A DNA stretch of 64,000 bases from Providencia sp. (lineage in GTDB: Bacteria; Pseudomonadota; Gammaproteobacteria; Enterobacterales; Enterobacteriaceae): positions 248,001 to 312,000 of the forward strand of contig NZ_DOEH01000015.1 in NCBI RefSeq assembly GCF_003533305.1, read 5' to 3'. Below the pieces are notes generated by a model. The model had not been told where the DNA came from, searched no databases, and was given only the letters and a program-made list of their open reading frames with translations. A program made the position numbers and the translations under genes. This document shows, piece after piece, positions 31,761 to 40,950 of the stretch (positions are counted from its first letter, which is position 1; each line of letters begins with the position of its first letter).

Positions 31761-32293
31761 TTTCCTGGTCTCAAATTATTTGTTGGTATGTGTATGCTAA
31801 TAATAGAATGCTATTTTAAATTCTGCAATAGCTAATTTACTTTAGTAGTTTAAAAGTTATCTTTAAAGAATGCAATTTTTTTACAAAAGAAATATAAAGT
31901 TTCCGTTGGTTTATATATACAACTATTATCAATAACAGAACTATTGAAAAAAAGGTAATTAGACGAAAGTATCTAAGAACATATTTCTCTTAGTTCTGTA
32001 AAAATCATAACGATACATTATGAATTTAGTGAATAAAGTAAGAAGAATTAACTTAAATTTTCTTTTTATGATGAGCTTACTTAGCTATATGTGCCTTAAT
32101 TTAAACCGCTTATAGTTAATATCAAATTGATTTTATTGCCTATAAGATACACATTTTTAAAAAAGAGATGTTATGTTTACATAAAAATAGTTAAATTTTC
32201 AATAAGTAGGGCACTCTGTTATCCTTGTTGTTAATTTAATAGTGCTTTTTATGATAAAATTATTAGGCATATTATTCTTAAGGAAACAGCTTG
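31761..32293. other. AT-rich promoter region hns / tdk
   Basis: 533 bases between divergent genes. Strongly AT-rich, consistent with autoregulation by H-NS as known in E. coli. No ORF, RNA gene or strong hairpin is seen. AAGGAA at 32280-32285 is the tdk ribosome binding site. Confidence 0.5.
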
Positions 32294-32923
32294 ATGGCTC
32301 AGCTATATTTTTATTATTCAGCGATGAACGCTGGAAAATCGACTTCATTACTACAATCATCGTATAACTATAACGAACGCGGGATGCGTACGGTTATTTT
32401 TACTGCTGAGATAGACAATCGATTTGATAAAGGGAAAGTATCATCACGTATAGGACTATCAGCTGAAGCATTGTTATATACACCGATAACCAATATGGCT
32501 GATGTTATCAATAATGAAAATAGTATTCAAAAAGTACATTGTGTGCTTATTGATGAATGTCAATTTCTCACAAAAAAACAAGTAGAAGAATTATGTCATA
32601 TAGTCGATAATACGGATATTCCTGTTTTATGTTATGGATTACGGACAGATTTTTCAGGATTATTATTTGAGGGTAGTCAATATTTGTTAGCTTGGGCCGA
32701 TAAATTAGTTGAGCTTAAAACGGTTTGTTATTGTGGGCGTAAAGCAAATAAAGTATTAAGAATTGGTAGTGATGGTATTGCTATGTATGAAGGCGCACAG
32801 GTCGATATAGGCGGAAATGAAAAGTATATATCGGTATGTCGCAAACACTACTCAGAAGCCATTGAGCAGGCCAAATTAATGAATAGTGGAGTAATACCTA
32901 AAAAGCCAATTCATTTTAGTTAA
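32294..32923 (+). CDS. tdk: Thymidine kinase Tdk
   Basis: Phosphorylates thymidine to dTMP in pyrimidine salvage. 209 residues, type II kinase. P-loop is [20 protein letters not shown] contains the Walker B/catalytic acidic residues; [15 protein letters not shown] is the lasso region; zinc-binding cysteines are in TVCYCGRKA and VCRKH. ATG 32294 is preferred over TTG 32291 because AAGGAA lies 8 bases upstream and the homologue starts MAQLYFYY. It is convergent with adhE and shares a terminator. Confidence 0.95.
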   Translation: MAQLYFYYSAMNAGKSTSLLQSSYNYNERGMRTVIFTAEIDNRFDKGKVSSRIGLSAEALLYTPITNMADVINNENSIQKVHCVLIDECQFLTKKQVEELCHIVDNTDIPVLCYGLRTDFSGLLFEGSQYLLAWADKLVELKTVCYCGRKANKVLRIGSDGIAMYEGAQVDIGGNEKYISVCRKHYSEAIEQAKLMNSGVIPKKPIHFS

Positions 32924-33081
32924 GAGCAGGGCAAGCCTAAACTAGCTTAATAGATGAATTGATGCTTACTTCTCTCTTTAAGTGTATTTAAGTGATAAAC
33001 ACTGCATTAATATAGAAGCTAAACAGAATAGACTATTTGTTGTATATCTAAATATGATAAATGTTTAAAACTACTCAAAAG

Positions 33082-33118
33082 AAAAGGCACTGCAAATAAT
33101 ATGCAGTGCCTTTTTTTA
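33082..33118. terminator. Bidirectional terminator tdk / adhE
   Basis: AAAAGGCACTGCA and TGCAGTGCCTTTT form a long perfect stem with an AATAATA loop. Seven T follow on the plus strand and a TTTTC run on the minus strand. Confidence 0.9.
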
Positions 33119-33129
33119 TTAACTATTAA

Positions 33130-35793
33130 CTATTTTTTAGTGCTTTTCTTTTCTGCTTTTGGTGCTTCAGCAGGGGCTACAATTTCTTCTGAAAATTCAC
33201 GGCCATAGAATGAGTCTAATAAGATCTGTTTAATTTCCGAGATTAACGGGTAGCGTGGGTTTGCACCTGTACATTGGTCATCGAATGCATCTTCCGATAG
33301 CTTGTCTATTTTCGCTAAGAAATCAGCTTCAGTAACACCAGCTTCACGTATAGATTTAGGAATACCTAAATCTGCTTTAATTTCGTCTAACCATGCTAAT
33401 AGTCTTTGTATTTTAGCCGCAGTACGGTCACCTGATTTACTTAATCCCAGATGATCGGCAATTTCAGCATATTGACGATGAGCGTGAGGACGGTCGTATT
33501 GGCTAAATGCAGTTTGTTTTGTTGGGTTTTCATTTGCATTGAAACGAATTACATTACAAATCAACAATGCGTTTGCCAAACCATGTGGAATATGGAATTC
33601 AGAACCAAGTTTATGAGCCATTGAGTGGCATACGCCTAAGAATGCGTTAGCAAATGCAATACCAGCAAGGGTTGCTGCATTATGTACGCGCTCTCTTGCT
33701 ACAGGGTTCTTAGCACCTTCATGATAACTTGCTGGCAAGTATTCTTTTAATAAACTTAAAGCTTGAAGCGCTTGCCCATCAGTAAATTCACTTGCTAAAA
33801 CAGAAACATAAGCTTCTAGTGCGTGAGTGACGGCATCAAGACCACCGAAAGCGGTCAATGACTTAGGCATATCCATGACTAAATTAGCATCCACAATGGC
33901 CATGTTTGGTGTTAATGCGTAATCAGCAAGTGGATATTTTTGGCCTGTTTTGTCATCTGTCACTACGGCAAATGGTGTCACTTCAGAACCTGTACCTGAT
34001 GTCGTTGTGATTGCAACTAGTTTTGCTTTTACACCCATTTTAGGGAAACGGTGAATACGTTTACGGATATCCATAAAGCGTAATGCCAATTCTTCAAAAT
34101 GAGTTTCTGGATGCTCGTACATTACCCACATAATTTTCGCTGCATCCATTGGTGAACCACCACCTAATGCAATAATCACATCGGGTTGGAATGCATTCAT
34201 CTGCGCTGCACCTTTACGGACAACAGACAAAGTAGGGTCAGCTTCAACTTCGAAAAACACATCTGTTTCGATATGATGTTTTTTCAGAACGTTAACGACT
34301 TCATCCACATAGCCATTATTAAACAAGTAGCTATCCGTTACGATGAGTACGCGTTTTGCACCGTCAGTCGCAATTTCTTCAAGAGCAATAGGTAAACAAC
34401 CACGGCGGAAGTAAATTGAGTTAGGAAGTTTATGCCATAACATGTTTTCAGCTCTTTTCGCCACAGTTTTTGTGTTAATTAGGTGTTTTGGTCCAACGTT
34501 TTCTGAGATGGAGTTACCCCCCCAAGAACCGCAACCTAGCGTTAGAGATGGTGCTAATTTAAAGTTGTACAGATCACCAATACCACCTTGGGATGCAGGG
34601 GTATTGATTAAGATACGAGCGGTTTTCATTTTGTCGCCAAAATAATTAACGCGAGCATGTTGATTGTCTTGATCTGTATAAAGGCATGAAGTGTGGCCTA
34701 TACCGCCCATTTCTACCAATTGTTCAGCTTTTTCAACAGCATCTTCAAAATTCTTACCGCGATACATAGCTAAAAGAGGCGATAATTTTTCGTGAGCGAA
34801 AGGTTCTGAATCATCAATGACTTTAACTTCACCAATTAGGATTTTAGTGGTCACTGGAACGGTGATACCAGCCATTTCTGCAATTTTATAGGCAGGCTGA
34901 CCAACGATAGCTGCATTTAAGTTGCCATTTTTTAAGATGATATCTTGAATGGCCTTAAGTTCTTTACCTTGGAGTAGGTAGCCGCCATGTTTAGAAAAAC
35001 GTTCACGGACTTGGTTATAAATTTCATCAACAACAACGACAGATTGCTCTGAGGCACAAATAACGCCATTATCAAATGTTTTAGACATTAAAATAGAGGC
35101 AACTGCGCGCTTAATATCGGCTGTTTCATCGATAACGACTGGTGTATTACCTGCACCAACACCAATTGCAGGTTTTCCTGAGCTGTAAGCCGCTTTAACC
35201 ATTCCAGGACCACCTGTCGCTAAGATCAGGTTAATGTCAGTGTGGTGCATTAATGCATTTGAAAGTTCAACCGTCGGTGCATCTATCCAACCAATAATAT
35301 CTTTTGGTGCCCCAGCTTCAATTGCTGCTTTTAAGACGATTTCAGCTGCACGATTAGTTGCATTTTTAGCACGTGGATGTGGTGAGAAAATAATGGCATT
35401 ACGCGTTTTTAAGCTAATCAGTGATTTAAAGATAGCAGTAGAGGTTGGGTTTGTTGTTGGGACAATACCACAGATGATTCCAATAGGTTCAGCAATAGTA
35501 ATAGTGCCAAATGTTGGATCTTCAGAGAGCACGCCACAGGTTTTCTCATCTTTGTATGCGTTATAGATATACTCTGAAGCGAAGTGGTTTTTAATCACTT
35601 TATCTTCAACAATACCCATTCCTGATTCTTCGACTGCGAGCTTCGCTAATGGGATACGCGCATCTGCGGCAGCAAGTGCAGCAGCGCGAAAAATTCTATC
35701 CACTTTTTCTTGAGAAAAGCCTGCGAATTCACGTTGAGCTTTTTTGACACGAGCAACGAGTTCATTGAGTTCGGTAACGTTAGTTACGGACAT
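33130..35793 (-). CDS. adhE: Bifunctional aldehyde-alcohol dehydrogenase AdhE
   Basis: Converts acetyl-CoA to acetaldehyde and then ethanol, regenerating NAD in fermentation; the family forms spirosome filaments. 887 residues. The N-terminal CoA-acetylating aldehyde dehydrogenase domain (about 1-440) has catalytic Cys in GVICASEQSV; the C-terminal iron-dependent alcohol dehydrogenase domain (about 450-870) has GGGSPMDAAK and the metal-binding CHSMAHKLGSEFHIPHG. The C-terminal tail is Ala/Glu/Lys-rich. A CRP/FNR-like palindrome lies about 230 bases upstream, in line with anaerobic control. Confidence 0.97.
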   Translation of the reverse strand: MSVTNVTELNELVARVKKAQREFAGFSQEKVDRIFRAAALAAADARIPLAKLAVEESGMGIVEDKVIKNHFASEYIYNAYKDEKTCGVLSEDPTFGTITIAEPIGIICGIVPTTNPTSTAIFKSLISLKTRNAIIFSPHPRAKNATNRAAEIVLKAAIEAGAPKDIIGWIDAPTVELSNALMHHTDINLILATGGPGMVKAAYSSGKPAIGVGAGNTPVVIDETADIKRAVASILMSKTFDNGVICASEQSVVVVDEIYNQVRERFSKHGGYLLQGKELKAIQDIILKNGNLNAAIVGQPAYKIAEMAGITVPVTTKILIGEVKVIDDSEPFAHEKLSPLLAMYRGKNFEDAVEKAEQLVEMGGIGHTSCLYTDQDNQHARVNYFGDKMKTARILINTPASQGGIGDLYNFKLAPSLTLGCGSWGGNSISENVGPKHLINTKTVAKRAENMLWHKLPNSIYFRRGCLPIALEEIATDGAKRVLIVTDSYLFNNGYVDEVVNVLKKHHIETDVFFEVEADPTLSVVRKGAAQMNAFQPDVIIALGGGSPMDAAKIMWVMYEHPETHFEELALRFMDIRKRIHRFPKMGVKAKLVAITTTSGTGSEVTPFAVVTDDKTGQKYPLADYALTPNMAIVDANLVMDMPKSLTAFGGLDAVTHALEAYVSVLASEFTDGQALQALSLLKEYLPASYHEGAKNPVARERVHNAATLAGIAFANAFLGVCHSMAHKLGSEFHIPHGLANALLICNVIRFNANENPTKQTAFSQYDRPHAHRQYAEIADHLGLSKSGDRTAAKIQRLLAWLDEIKADLGIPKSIREAGVTEADFLAKIDKLSEDAFDDQCTGANPRYPLISEIKQILLDSFYGREFSEEIVAPAEAPKAEKKSTKK

Positions 35794-36323
35794 ATAGATT
35801 ACTCCTGATAAATGTTAAATTTTTAAGCCAATGAGCAATGCATCTATAAATACTGTAGTAATAAGACTAGCCGGAAAGAAAAGTATAGATAGTTTTATTA
35901 ATATTTCAGCTCGTTACTGCTAATTGGCTTAAAAATCTGTTTAAAATTGAATGAAATGATCTGTTATCTGCAAGGTAGTGTCTCTATCAGTTGGTAACAG
36001 GTTAGCAAATTAGTAATTAAATAAAGTGATCTTAATCACAAAAAATGCAAGCTGACACCTTTCAGCATGAATATTTCGGCTTAAGTTAAATTGATGATGA
36101 ATATTTATTAATAAATTTACCTTTATGGTCGGATAGAAGGTGAATTTCAAAACTTTTTACAATTTTTAAGTTACAAAAATAAGTCACCATTAAAAGGAAG
36201 ATAAAAAGTAACATAATCAAATTAAAGGAAATCATGGTTTGTTCAAGGAATTTAATTGTATCAATGATAAGATTAGCAATAGGTGAAATCTCTCGAATGA
36301 GAATCTTGTAAGGATATGAATGG
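35794..36323. other. Divergent promoter region adhE / ychE
   Basis: 530 bases. It contains the CRP/FNR-like palindrome at 36022-36043. An AAGGA 9 bases before the ychE GTG is the likely ribosome binding site. No ORF longer than chance is seen. Confidence 0.5.
36022..36043. promoter_or_regulatory. CRP/FNR-like palindrome upstream of adhE
   Basis: GTGAT-CTTA-ATCAC (36026-36039) is a perfect palindrome. It differs from the FNR consensus TTGAT-N4-ATCAA at the outer base of each half-site, and from the CRP core TGTGA-N6-TCACA at one base. Either regulator could act here. Confidence 0.5.
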
Positions 36324-36968
36324 GTGAGCGCAACATTACTGGATTTATCGGGCTATATTAAGTTTTTTATTGGTCTATTTGCGTTAGTAAACCCAGTAGG
36401 AATTCTACCGGTGTTTATTAGTATGACTAACTATCAAGGTATTGCGGGAAGGAATAAAACAAATACGGTCGCTAATTCTTCAGTAGCGATTATTCTTTGT
36501 ATTTCTTTATTAGTGGGTGACTCAATACTTGCACTCTTTGGTATTTCGATAGATTCGTTTCGTATTGCGGGTGGAATACTCATTGTAACGATCGCGATGT
36601 CGATGATCAGCGGAAAAATAGGTGAAGATAAACAAAATAAACAAGAAAAAACAGAAACCGCCGTTCGCGACAGTATCGGAGTGGTACCTTTGGCATTACC
36701 ACTTATGGCAGGACCTGGTGCAATCAGTTCTTGTATTGTCTGGTCTTCTCGATGGAATGGATGGCAGAATTTTATCGGTTTAGCGATTACGAGTATATTT
36801 TTTGCTTTTTGTTGTTGGTTATTGTTTCGTTCAGCATCTTTACTTGTTCGTTATCTTGGGCAAACAGGTATTAACGTTGTGACTCGTATTATGGGTTTAC
36901 TGCTTATGTCATTAGGTATTGAATTCATTGTCACTGGTGTGAAAGCGATATTTCCTGGTTTACTCTAA
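36324..36968 (+). CDS. ychE: MarC-family inner-membrane protein YchE
   Basis: 214-residue integral membrane protein with about six hydrophobic segments, UPF0056/MarC family, function unknown. It matches E. coli YchE: FKFFIGLFALVNPVGI-like start (here IKFFIGLFALVNPVG), FGISIDSFRIAGGIL, AMSMISGKIGEDKQNKQ, and GIEFIVTGVKAIFPGLL. The start is GTG 36324, with AAGGA 9 bases upstream, and gives the same length as E. coli. A four-codon frame (ATG 36316) overlaps this start but is not well placed for translation. ychE upstream of opp is also the E. coli order. Confidence 0.93.
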   Translation: MSATLLDLSGYIKFFIGLFALVNPVGILPVFISMTNYQGIAGRNKTNTVANSSVAIILCISLLVGDSILALFGISIDSFRIAGGILIVTIAMSMISGKIGEDKQNKQEKTETAVRDSIGVVPLALPLMAGPGAISSCIVWSSRWNGWQNFIGLAITSIFFAFCCWLLFRSASLLVRYLGQTGINVVTRIMGLLLMSLGIEFIVTGVKAIFPGLL

Positions 36969-37519
36969 TTTTTATATTCTTCTATTCAAAATAGCCGGCT
37001 AAACCTAGGCGGCTATCCAACCTCTAATCTCATTTACTTTTAAAAAATCAAAGTATTACCATTAAAGTGAGCCACTCTTATTATTATTGATATTGTAAGA
37101 GGATATTTTAACTGCTTATTTAATAGGCACTTAAAGGTGATTTCGGTAATAAATATTTTTTGTCATTATATGCCGCATTTTTTGCCAAATCAGGCATAAA
37201 AAATGTGGAATTGTGAGCTAAGTAAAATTATTCACTATTCTAATTGGTGTTTGTTAATGATATGTTTATATTCACTTTAATGATTATTAAGAAATTATAT
37301 AAAGAGTCTATCTAACCTATTGTAATTTAATTATATTTATAAAATTAATGGTTGAGGGAAATTTAAGAATAACTTAAGATTTCATTAAATGTTAAGTTAA
37401 TGTTAATAAATTAATTGTTGAAAGGTAGATATTACTAGCGATATTTTTAGTTTAAAGACTCGTTTTATCAGTTATCTATCTAATAGATAAGATACTATTA
37501 ACAACTTCAGGGGGATGTA
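36969..37519. other. Regulatory region upstream of the opp operon
   Basis: 551 bases, AT-rich. It holds a GC-rich hairpin without a clear U-run on the plus strand (ATAGCCG 36991-36997 with CGGCTAT 37010-37016), a long imperfect inverted repeat at 37176-37205, and a leader hairpin just before the first oppA (37482-37500). No ORF is supported. Confidence 0.5.
37482..37500 (+). promoter_or_regulatory. Leader hairpin upstream of first oppA
   Basis: TTATCTAT (37482-37489) and ATAGATAA (37493-37500) are perfect arms with a 3-base CTA loop. It ends about 9 bases before the AGGGGGA ribosome binding site of the first oppA, so it could be an mRNA structure or an operator. Confidence 0.45.
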
Positions 37520-39136
37520 GTGACAAAATCGATAACATATTTGAGCATACTTCCTTTTTTGTTTTTAGCGTTAGAGGCTAAGGCAAATGAACTTACTAAA
37601 AATGTATCACCGCAAATAATTACTATTAATAATGGCTCTGAAGTCGTATCCCTTGACCCGCATAAGGTTGAAGGTGTTCCTGAAAGTAATATCATTTTGA
37701 ACTTATTAGAAGGATTGGTTTATACGGATATCGACGGAAAGTTAACACCTGGAGTCGCTAAAAATTGGGAGAATGATAAATATACGCGTTGGATTTTTAC
37801 ATTAAGAGAAGATGCACGCTGGAGTGATGGGACTCAGGTTATCGCTGAAGATTTTGTTTACAGTTGGCGACGTTTAGCTGATCCAAAGACAGGTTCTCCT
37901 TATTCAAGTTATTTACAAAATGCCTATATTGAAAATGCTGCTGAAATATTAAAAGGAGATATGCCAGTTGAATCTCTCGGTGTTAAAGCGTTAGATAATC
38001 ATCATTTAGAAGTTACATTAAGTCGTCCTGTTCCATATTTTGTGGACATGTTAGGACATACTGCGATGAAACCCGTTAACATGAAAATCATTGAACAGTA
38101 TGGTGACAAGTGGACCCAACCTCAAAATTTTGTCGGAAATGGCGCTTATTTATTAGATCAATGGATTGTTAATGAACGTATTGTTGTTAAACGCAATCCG
38201 CAATATTGGAATAATAAAAATAGTCGAATTAACCAAGCTACCTTTTTATCAATCTCCTCTGAAGTTAGTGATATTAATCGTTACCGTAGTGGTGAAATTG
38301 ATATTACAAACTCGGCCATTCCTCCCGCACTATTTCAAAAAATGCAGGTAGAAAGACCAAATGAATTATATGTACGCCCATACTTGTGTACTTTCTATTA
38401 TGAGATTAACAATCAAAAAGCACCATTTAATGACTCAAGGGTGAGGGAAGCAATTAAATTAGGCTTAGACAGAGAAACCATTACAAATAAAATTATTGCG
38501 CAAGGACAAACTGTTGCTTACGGTTTTACACCTACTTTTATTAATAATGGTGATTTCGCATTACCTAGTTGGGTTAAATTAAGCCCAGAACAACGATATC
38601 AAAAAGCCAAGCTATTGCTAGCCGAAGCCGGATATAATGAAAAAAATCCGCTTAAGTTCTCTCTTTTATATAACACGTCCGATCAAAATAAACAGCAAGC
38701 TATTGTTGCAGCTTCTATGTGGAAAAAAAATATTGGAGCACAAGTTATATTACAAAACCAGGAGTGGAAAACATCATTACAAAGTCGGCATGAAGGAAAT
38801 TATGATGTTGCTCGAGCAACTTGGTGTGCGGATTATAATGAACCTACCTCTTTTTTGAATATGATGTTATCGCAAAATAGTAATAATACGGCGTTTTATA
38901 AGAATAAAGGCTTTGATGCACTACTCGAAAAAGCCTTAATAGTGCCAACCCCACTCGAACGTAATCAAATTTATCAACAAGCTGAAGCGCTATTAGATGC
39001 CGATTCTGCGATTGTCCCTGTTTATTACCGCGTTAGTGCTCGAATGATAAATCCGACAGTTGGTGGATTTAAAGGTGAAGACCCTCTTGATTATATGGAT
39101 ATTAAGCGGTTATATATAAGAGAAGATGATAAATAA
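37520..39136 (+). CDS. oppA: Oligopeptide-binding protein, OppA paralogue 1
   Basis: Periplasmic solute-binding protein (SBP family 5) that captures peptides for OppBCDF. 538 residues. It has a Sec signal peptide (hydrophobic core SILPFLFLALEAKA, cleavage at about residue 23), then GSEVVSLDPHKVEGVPESN, FVYSWRRLADP, NRYRSGEIDIT, and WCADYNEPTSFLN with the Asp that in E. coli OppA contacts the peptide N-terminus. The start is GTG 37520 behind AGGGGGA. It is clearly related to, but distinct from, the next gene. Its signal peptide is shorter and atypical. It could be MppA-like in specificity; this cannot be settled by eye. Confidence 0.88.
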   Translation: MTKSITYLSILPFLFLALEAKANELTKNVSPQIITINNGSEVVSLDPHKVEGVPESNIILNLLEGLVYTDIDGKLTPGVAKNWENDKYTRWIFTLREDARWSDGTQVIAEDFVYSWRRLADPKTGSPYSSYLQNAYIENAAEILKGDMPVESLGVKALDNHHLEVTLSRPVPYFVDMLGHTAMKPVNMKIIEQYGDKWTQPQNFVGNGAYLLDQWIVNERIVVKRNPQYWNNKNSRINQATFLSISSEVSDINRYRSGEIDITNSAIPPALFQKMQVERPNELYVRPYLCTFYYEINNQKAPFNDSRVREAIKLGLDRETITNKIIAQGQTVAYGFTPTFINNGDFALPSWVKLSPEQRYQKAKLLLAEAGYNEKNPLKFSLLYNTSDQNKQQAIVAASMWKKNIGAQVILQNQEWKTSLQSRHEGNYDVARATWCADYNEPTSFLNMMLSQNSNNTAFYKNKGFDALLEKALIVPTPLERNQIYQQAEALLDADSAIVPVYYRVSARMINPTVGGFKGEDPLDYMDIKRLYIREDDK

Positions 39137-39181
39137 CATTTAAATAATTACAAAAAGTGCTTACAAACTTAAGTAAGTAAA

Positions 39182-39200
39182 TACATCAACAACACAATCA
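39182..39200 (+). promoter_or_regulatory. CA-rich leader of second oppA, possible GcvB target
   Basis: The leader contains CATCAACAACACAATC about 30 bases before the start and upstream of the AAGGGAG ribosome binding site. C/A-rich stretches of this kind are targets of the G/U-rich R1 seed of the small RNA GcvB, which represses oppA in E. coli and Salmonella. Pairing here is inferred. Confidence 0.4.
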
Positions 39201-39228
39201 TAATAATAGTAAGGGAGTAGCTGATACG

Positions 39229-40869
39229 ATGAGTAAATTAATCAATAAAACTCTTGTTGCATTAAGTGTTACTGCTGGACTCATGGCGGGTAGTGTTGCA
39301 AGTAGTTTTGCAGCAACAATCCCTGCTGGTGTCGAATTGGCAGAAAAACAACTTTTAGTACGCAATAATGGCTCAGAACCTCAATCACTTGATCCTCATA
39401 AAATTGAAGGTGTTCCTGAATCGGCATTAGCAAGAGATCTGCTAGAAGGTATTACAATTGTTGGCCCAAATGGTGAAATCTTACCTGGCTCAGCAACGAG
39501 TTGGGAAAATAAAGATTTTACTGAGTGGACATTTAAAATTCGTGAAGATGCAAAATGGTCAAACGGTGACCCTGTTACTGCGCAGGATTTTGTATACAGT
39601 TGGCAACGTTTAGCTGATCCAGATACCGCATCACCATATGCAAGCTATTTACAGTACGCCCATTTTCTCAATGTCGATGATGTTATTACCGGTAAGAAAA
39701 AACCATCAGAATTAGGCGTTAAAGCGCTTGATGACCATACTTTGGTTATTACGTTAAGTGAGGCAGTGCCTTATATTCCTAAATTGTTAATTCACTCATC
39801 CATGTCACCCGTTAATAAAAAAACGATTGAAAAATACGGTGCCAAATGGACCCAACCACAAAATTTTGTCGGAAATGGTGCGTATAAATTAAAAGATTGG
39901 ACCGTTAATGAACGTATTGTTTTAGAGCGTAGCCCAACTTATTGGGATAATGCGAATACGGTGATAGATCAGGTTACTTTCCTGCCGATCTCTTCTGAAG
40001 TTACAGATGTTAACCGCTATCGTAGTGGTGAAATTGATATGACTTATAGCAATTTGCCAATAGAACAATTCAAAAGCTTAAAAGAAAATATGCCGAATGA
40101 ATTACGTGTAAGTCCATATTTGTGTACTTATTACTATGAAATTAATAATGAAAAACCGCCGTTTAATAATCCGAAAGTGAGAGAGGCGCTGAAGCTTTCA
40201 ATGGATAGAGATGTGATCACTTATAAAGTGAAGGCGCAAGGTGATATTCCTGCATATGGATTTACTCCTCCCTTTATTTATGGGATGAATGCAGAAAAAC
40301 CGGAGTGGTATACTAATATGACTCAGGAACAACGTAATGAAAAAGCGAAGCAATTACTGGAAGAGGCTGGGTATAATAAATCGAATCCACTGAAGTTTAA
40401 TTTGTTATATAACACGTCTGACTTACATAAACGAATTGCTATTGCCGCTGCGTCAATGTGGAAGAAAAATATCGGCGCAGAAGTAAAACTTGAAAATCAG
40501 GAATGGAAAACATTCTTAGATAGTCGTCATCAAGGAACTTATGATATTTCCCGAGCAGGTTGGTGTGCAGATTATAACGAACCTTCTTCTTTCTTAAATA
40601 TGTTACTTTCCTATAGCAGTAATAATACCGTTCACTATAAAAATACTGACTTTGACGCTGTAATGAAAAAAACATTACAAGTTAAGACTGATGAAGAACG
40701 TGCCGAATTATATAAGCAAGCTGAGAAATTGCTTGATAAAGACTCCGGAATTGTCCCTCTTTACTATTATGTAAATACTCGTTTAGTTAAACCTTATGTG
40801 GGTGGCTATAGTGGTAAAGACCCATTAGATAACCTACATACTAAAGATCTCTATATTATCAAGCACTAG
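39229..40869 (+). CDS. oppA: Oligopeptide-binding protein OppA, paralogue 2
   Basis: Periplasmic peptide-binding subunit of the Opp ABC transporter. 546 residues, with a classical signal peptide ending SSFAA (about residue 28). GSEPQSLDPHKIEGVPES, WKFK-type strands, FVYSWQRLADPDTASPYASY, NRYRSGEIDMTY, and RAGWCADYNEPSSFLNMLL identify the family. It is more like canonical enterobacterial OppA than the copy upstream. AAGGGAG lies upstream of ATG 39229. A stable hairpin in the 81-base gap to oppB may stabilise this mRNA and reduce read-through, giving excess binding protein over permease. Confidence 0.92.
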   Translation: MSKLINKTLVALSVTAGLMAGSVASSFAATIPAGVELAEKQLLVRNNGSEPQSLDPHKIEGVPESALARDLLEGITIVGPNGEILPGSATSWENKDFTEWTFKIREDAKWSNGDPVTAQDFVYSWQRLADPDTASPYASYLQYAHFLNVDDVITGKKKPSELGVKALDDHTLVITLSEAVPYIPKLLIHSSMSPVNKKTIEKYGAKWTQPQNFVGNGAYKLKDWTVNERIVLERSPTYWDNANTVIDQVTFLPISSEVTDVNRYRSGEIDMTYSNLPIEQFKSLKENMPNELRVSPYLCTYYYEINNEKPPFNNPKVREALKLSMDRDVITYKVKAQGDIPAYGFTPPFIYGMNAEKPEWYTNMTQEQRNEKAKQLLEEAGYNKSNPLKFNLLYNTSDLHKRIAIAAASMWKKNIGAEVKLENQEWKTFLDSRHQGTYDISRAGWCADYNEPSSFLNMLLSYSSNNTVHYKNTDFDAVMKKTLQVKTDEERAELYKQAEKLLDKDSGIVPLYYYVNTRLVKPYVGGYSGKDPLDNLHTKDLYIIKH

Positions 40870-40876
40870 TCATATT

Positions 40877-40903
40877 AGTCTGGCTCTAATGATGGGCCAG
40901 ACT
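40877..40903 (+). promoter_or_regulatory. Intercistronic hairpin oppA-oppB
   Basis: AGTCTGGC (40877-40884) and GCCAGACT (40896-40903) form a perfect 8-bp stem with an 11-base loop, followed by TCATTTG rather than a solid T-run. It is likely a processing or attenuation structure rather than a full terminator. Confidence 0.6.
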
Positions 40904-40950
40904 TCATTTGACCATTACAGCCTAATAGGCAATAGAAGTAGGAAAGGGCA

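Noticed and set aside
36316..36327. Four-codon frame (ATG AAT GGG TGA) overlapping the ychE start
   Set aside because: The AAGGA motif lies only about one base before this ATG, too close for initiation, and is properly spaced for the ychE GTG instead.
37520..39136. First oppA copy as a pseudogene
   Set aside because: The frame is open at full length with a signal peptide, a good ribosome binding site and conserved ligand-contact residues.
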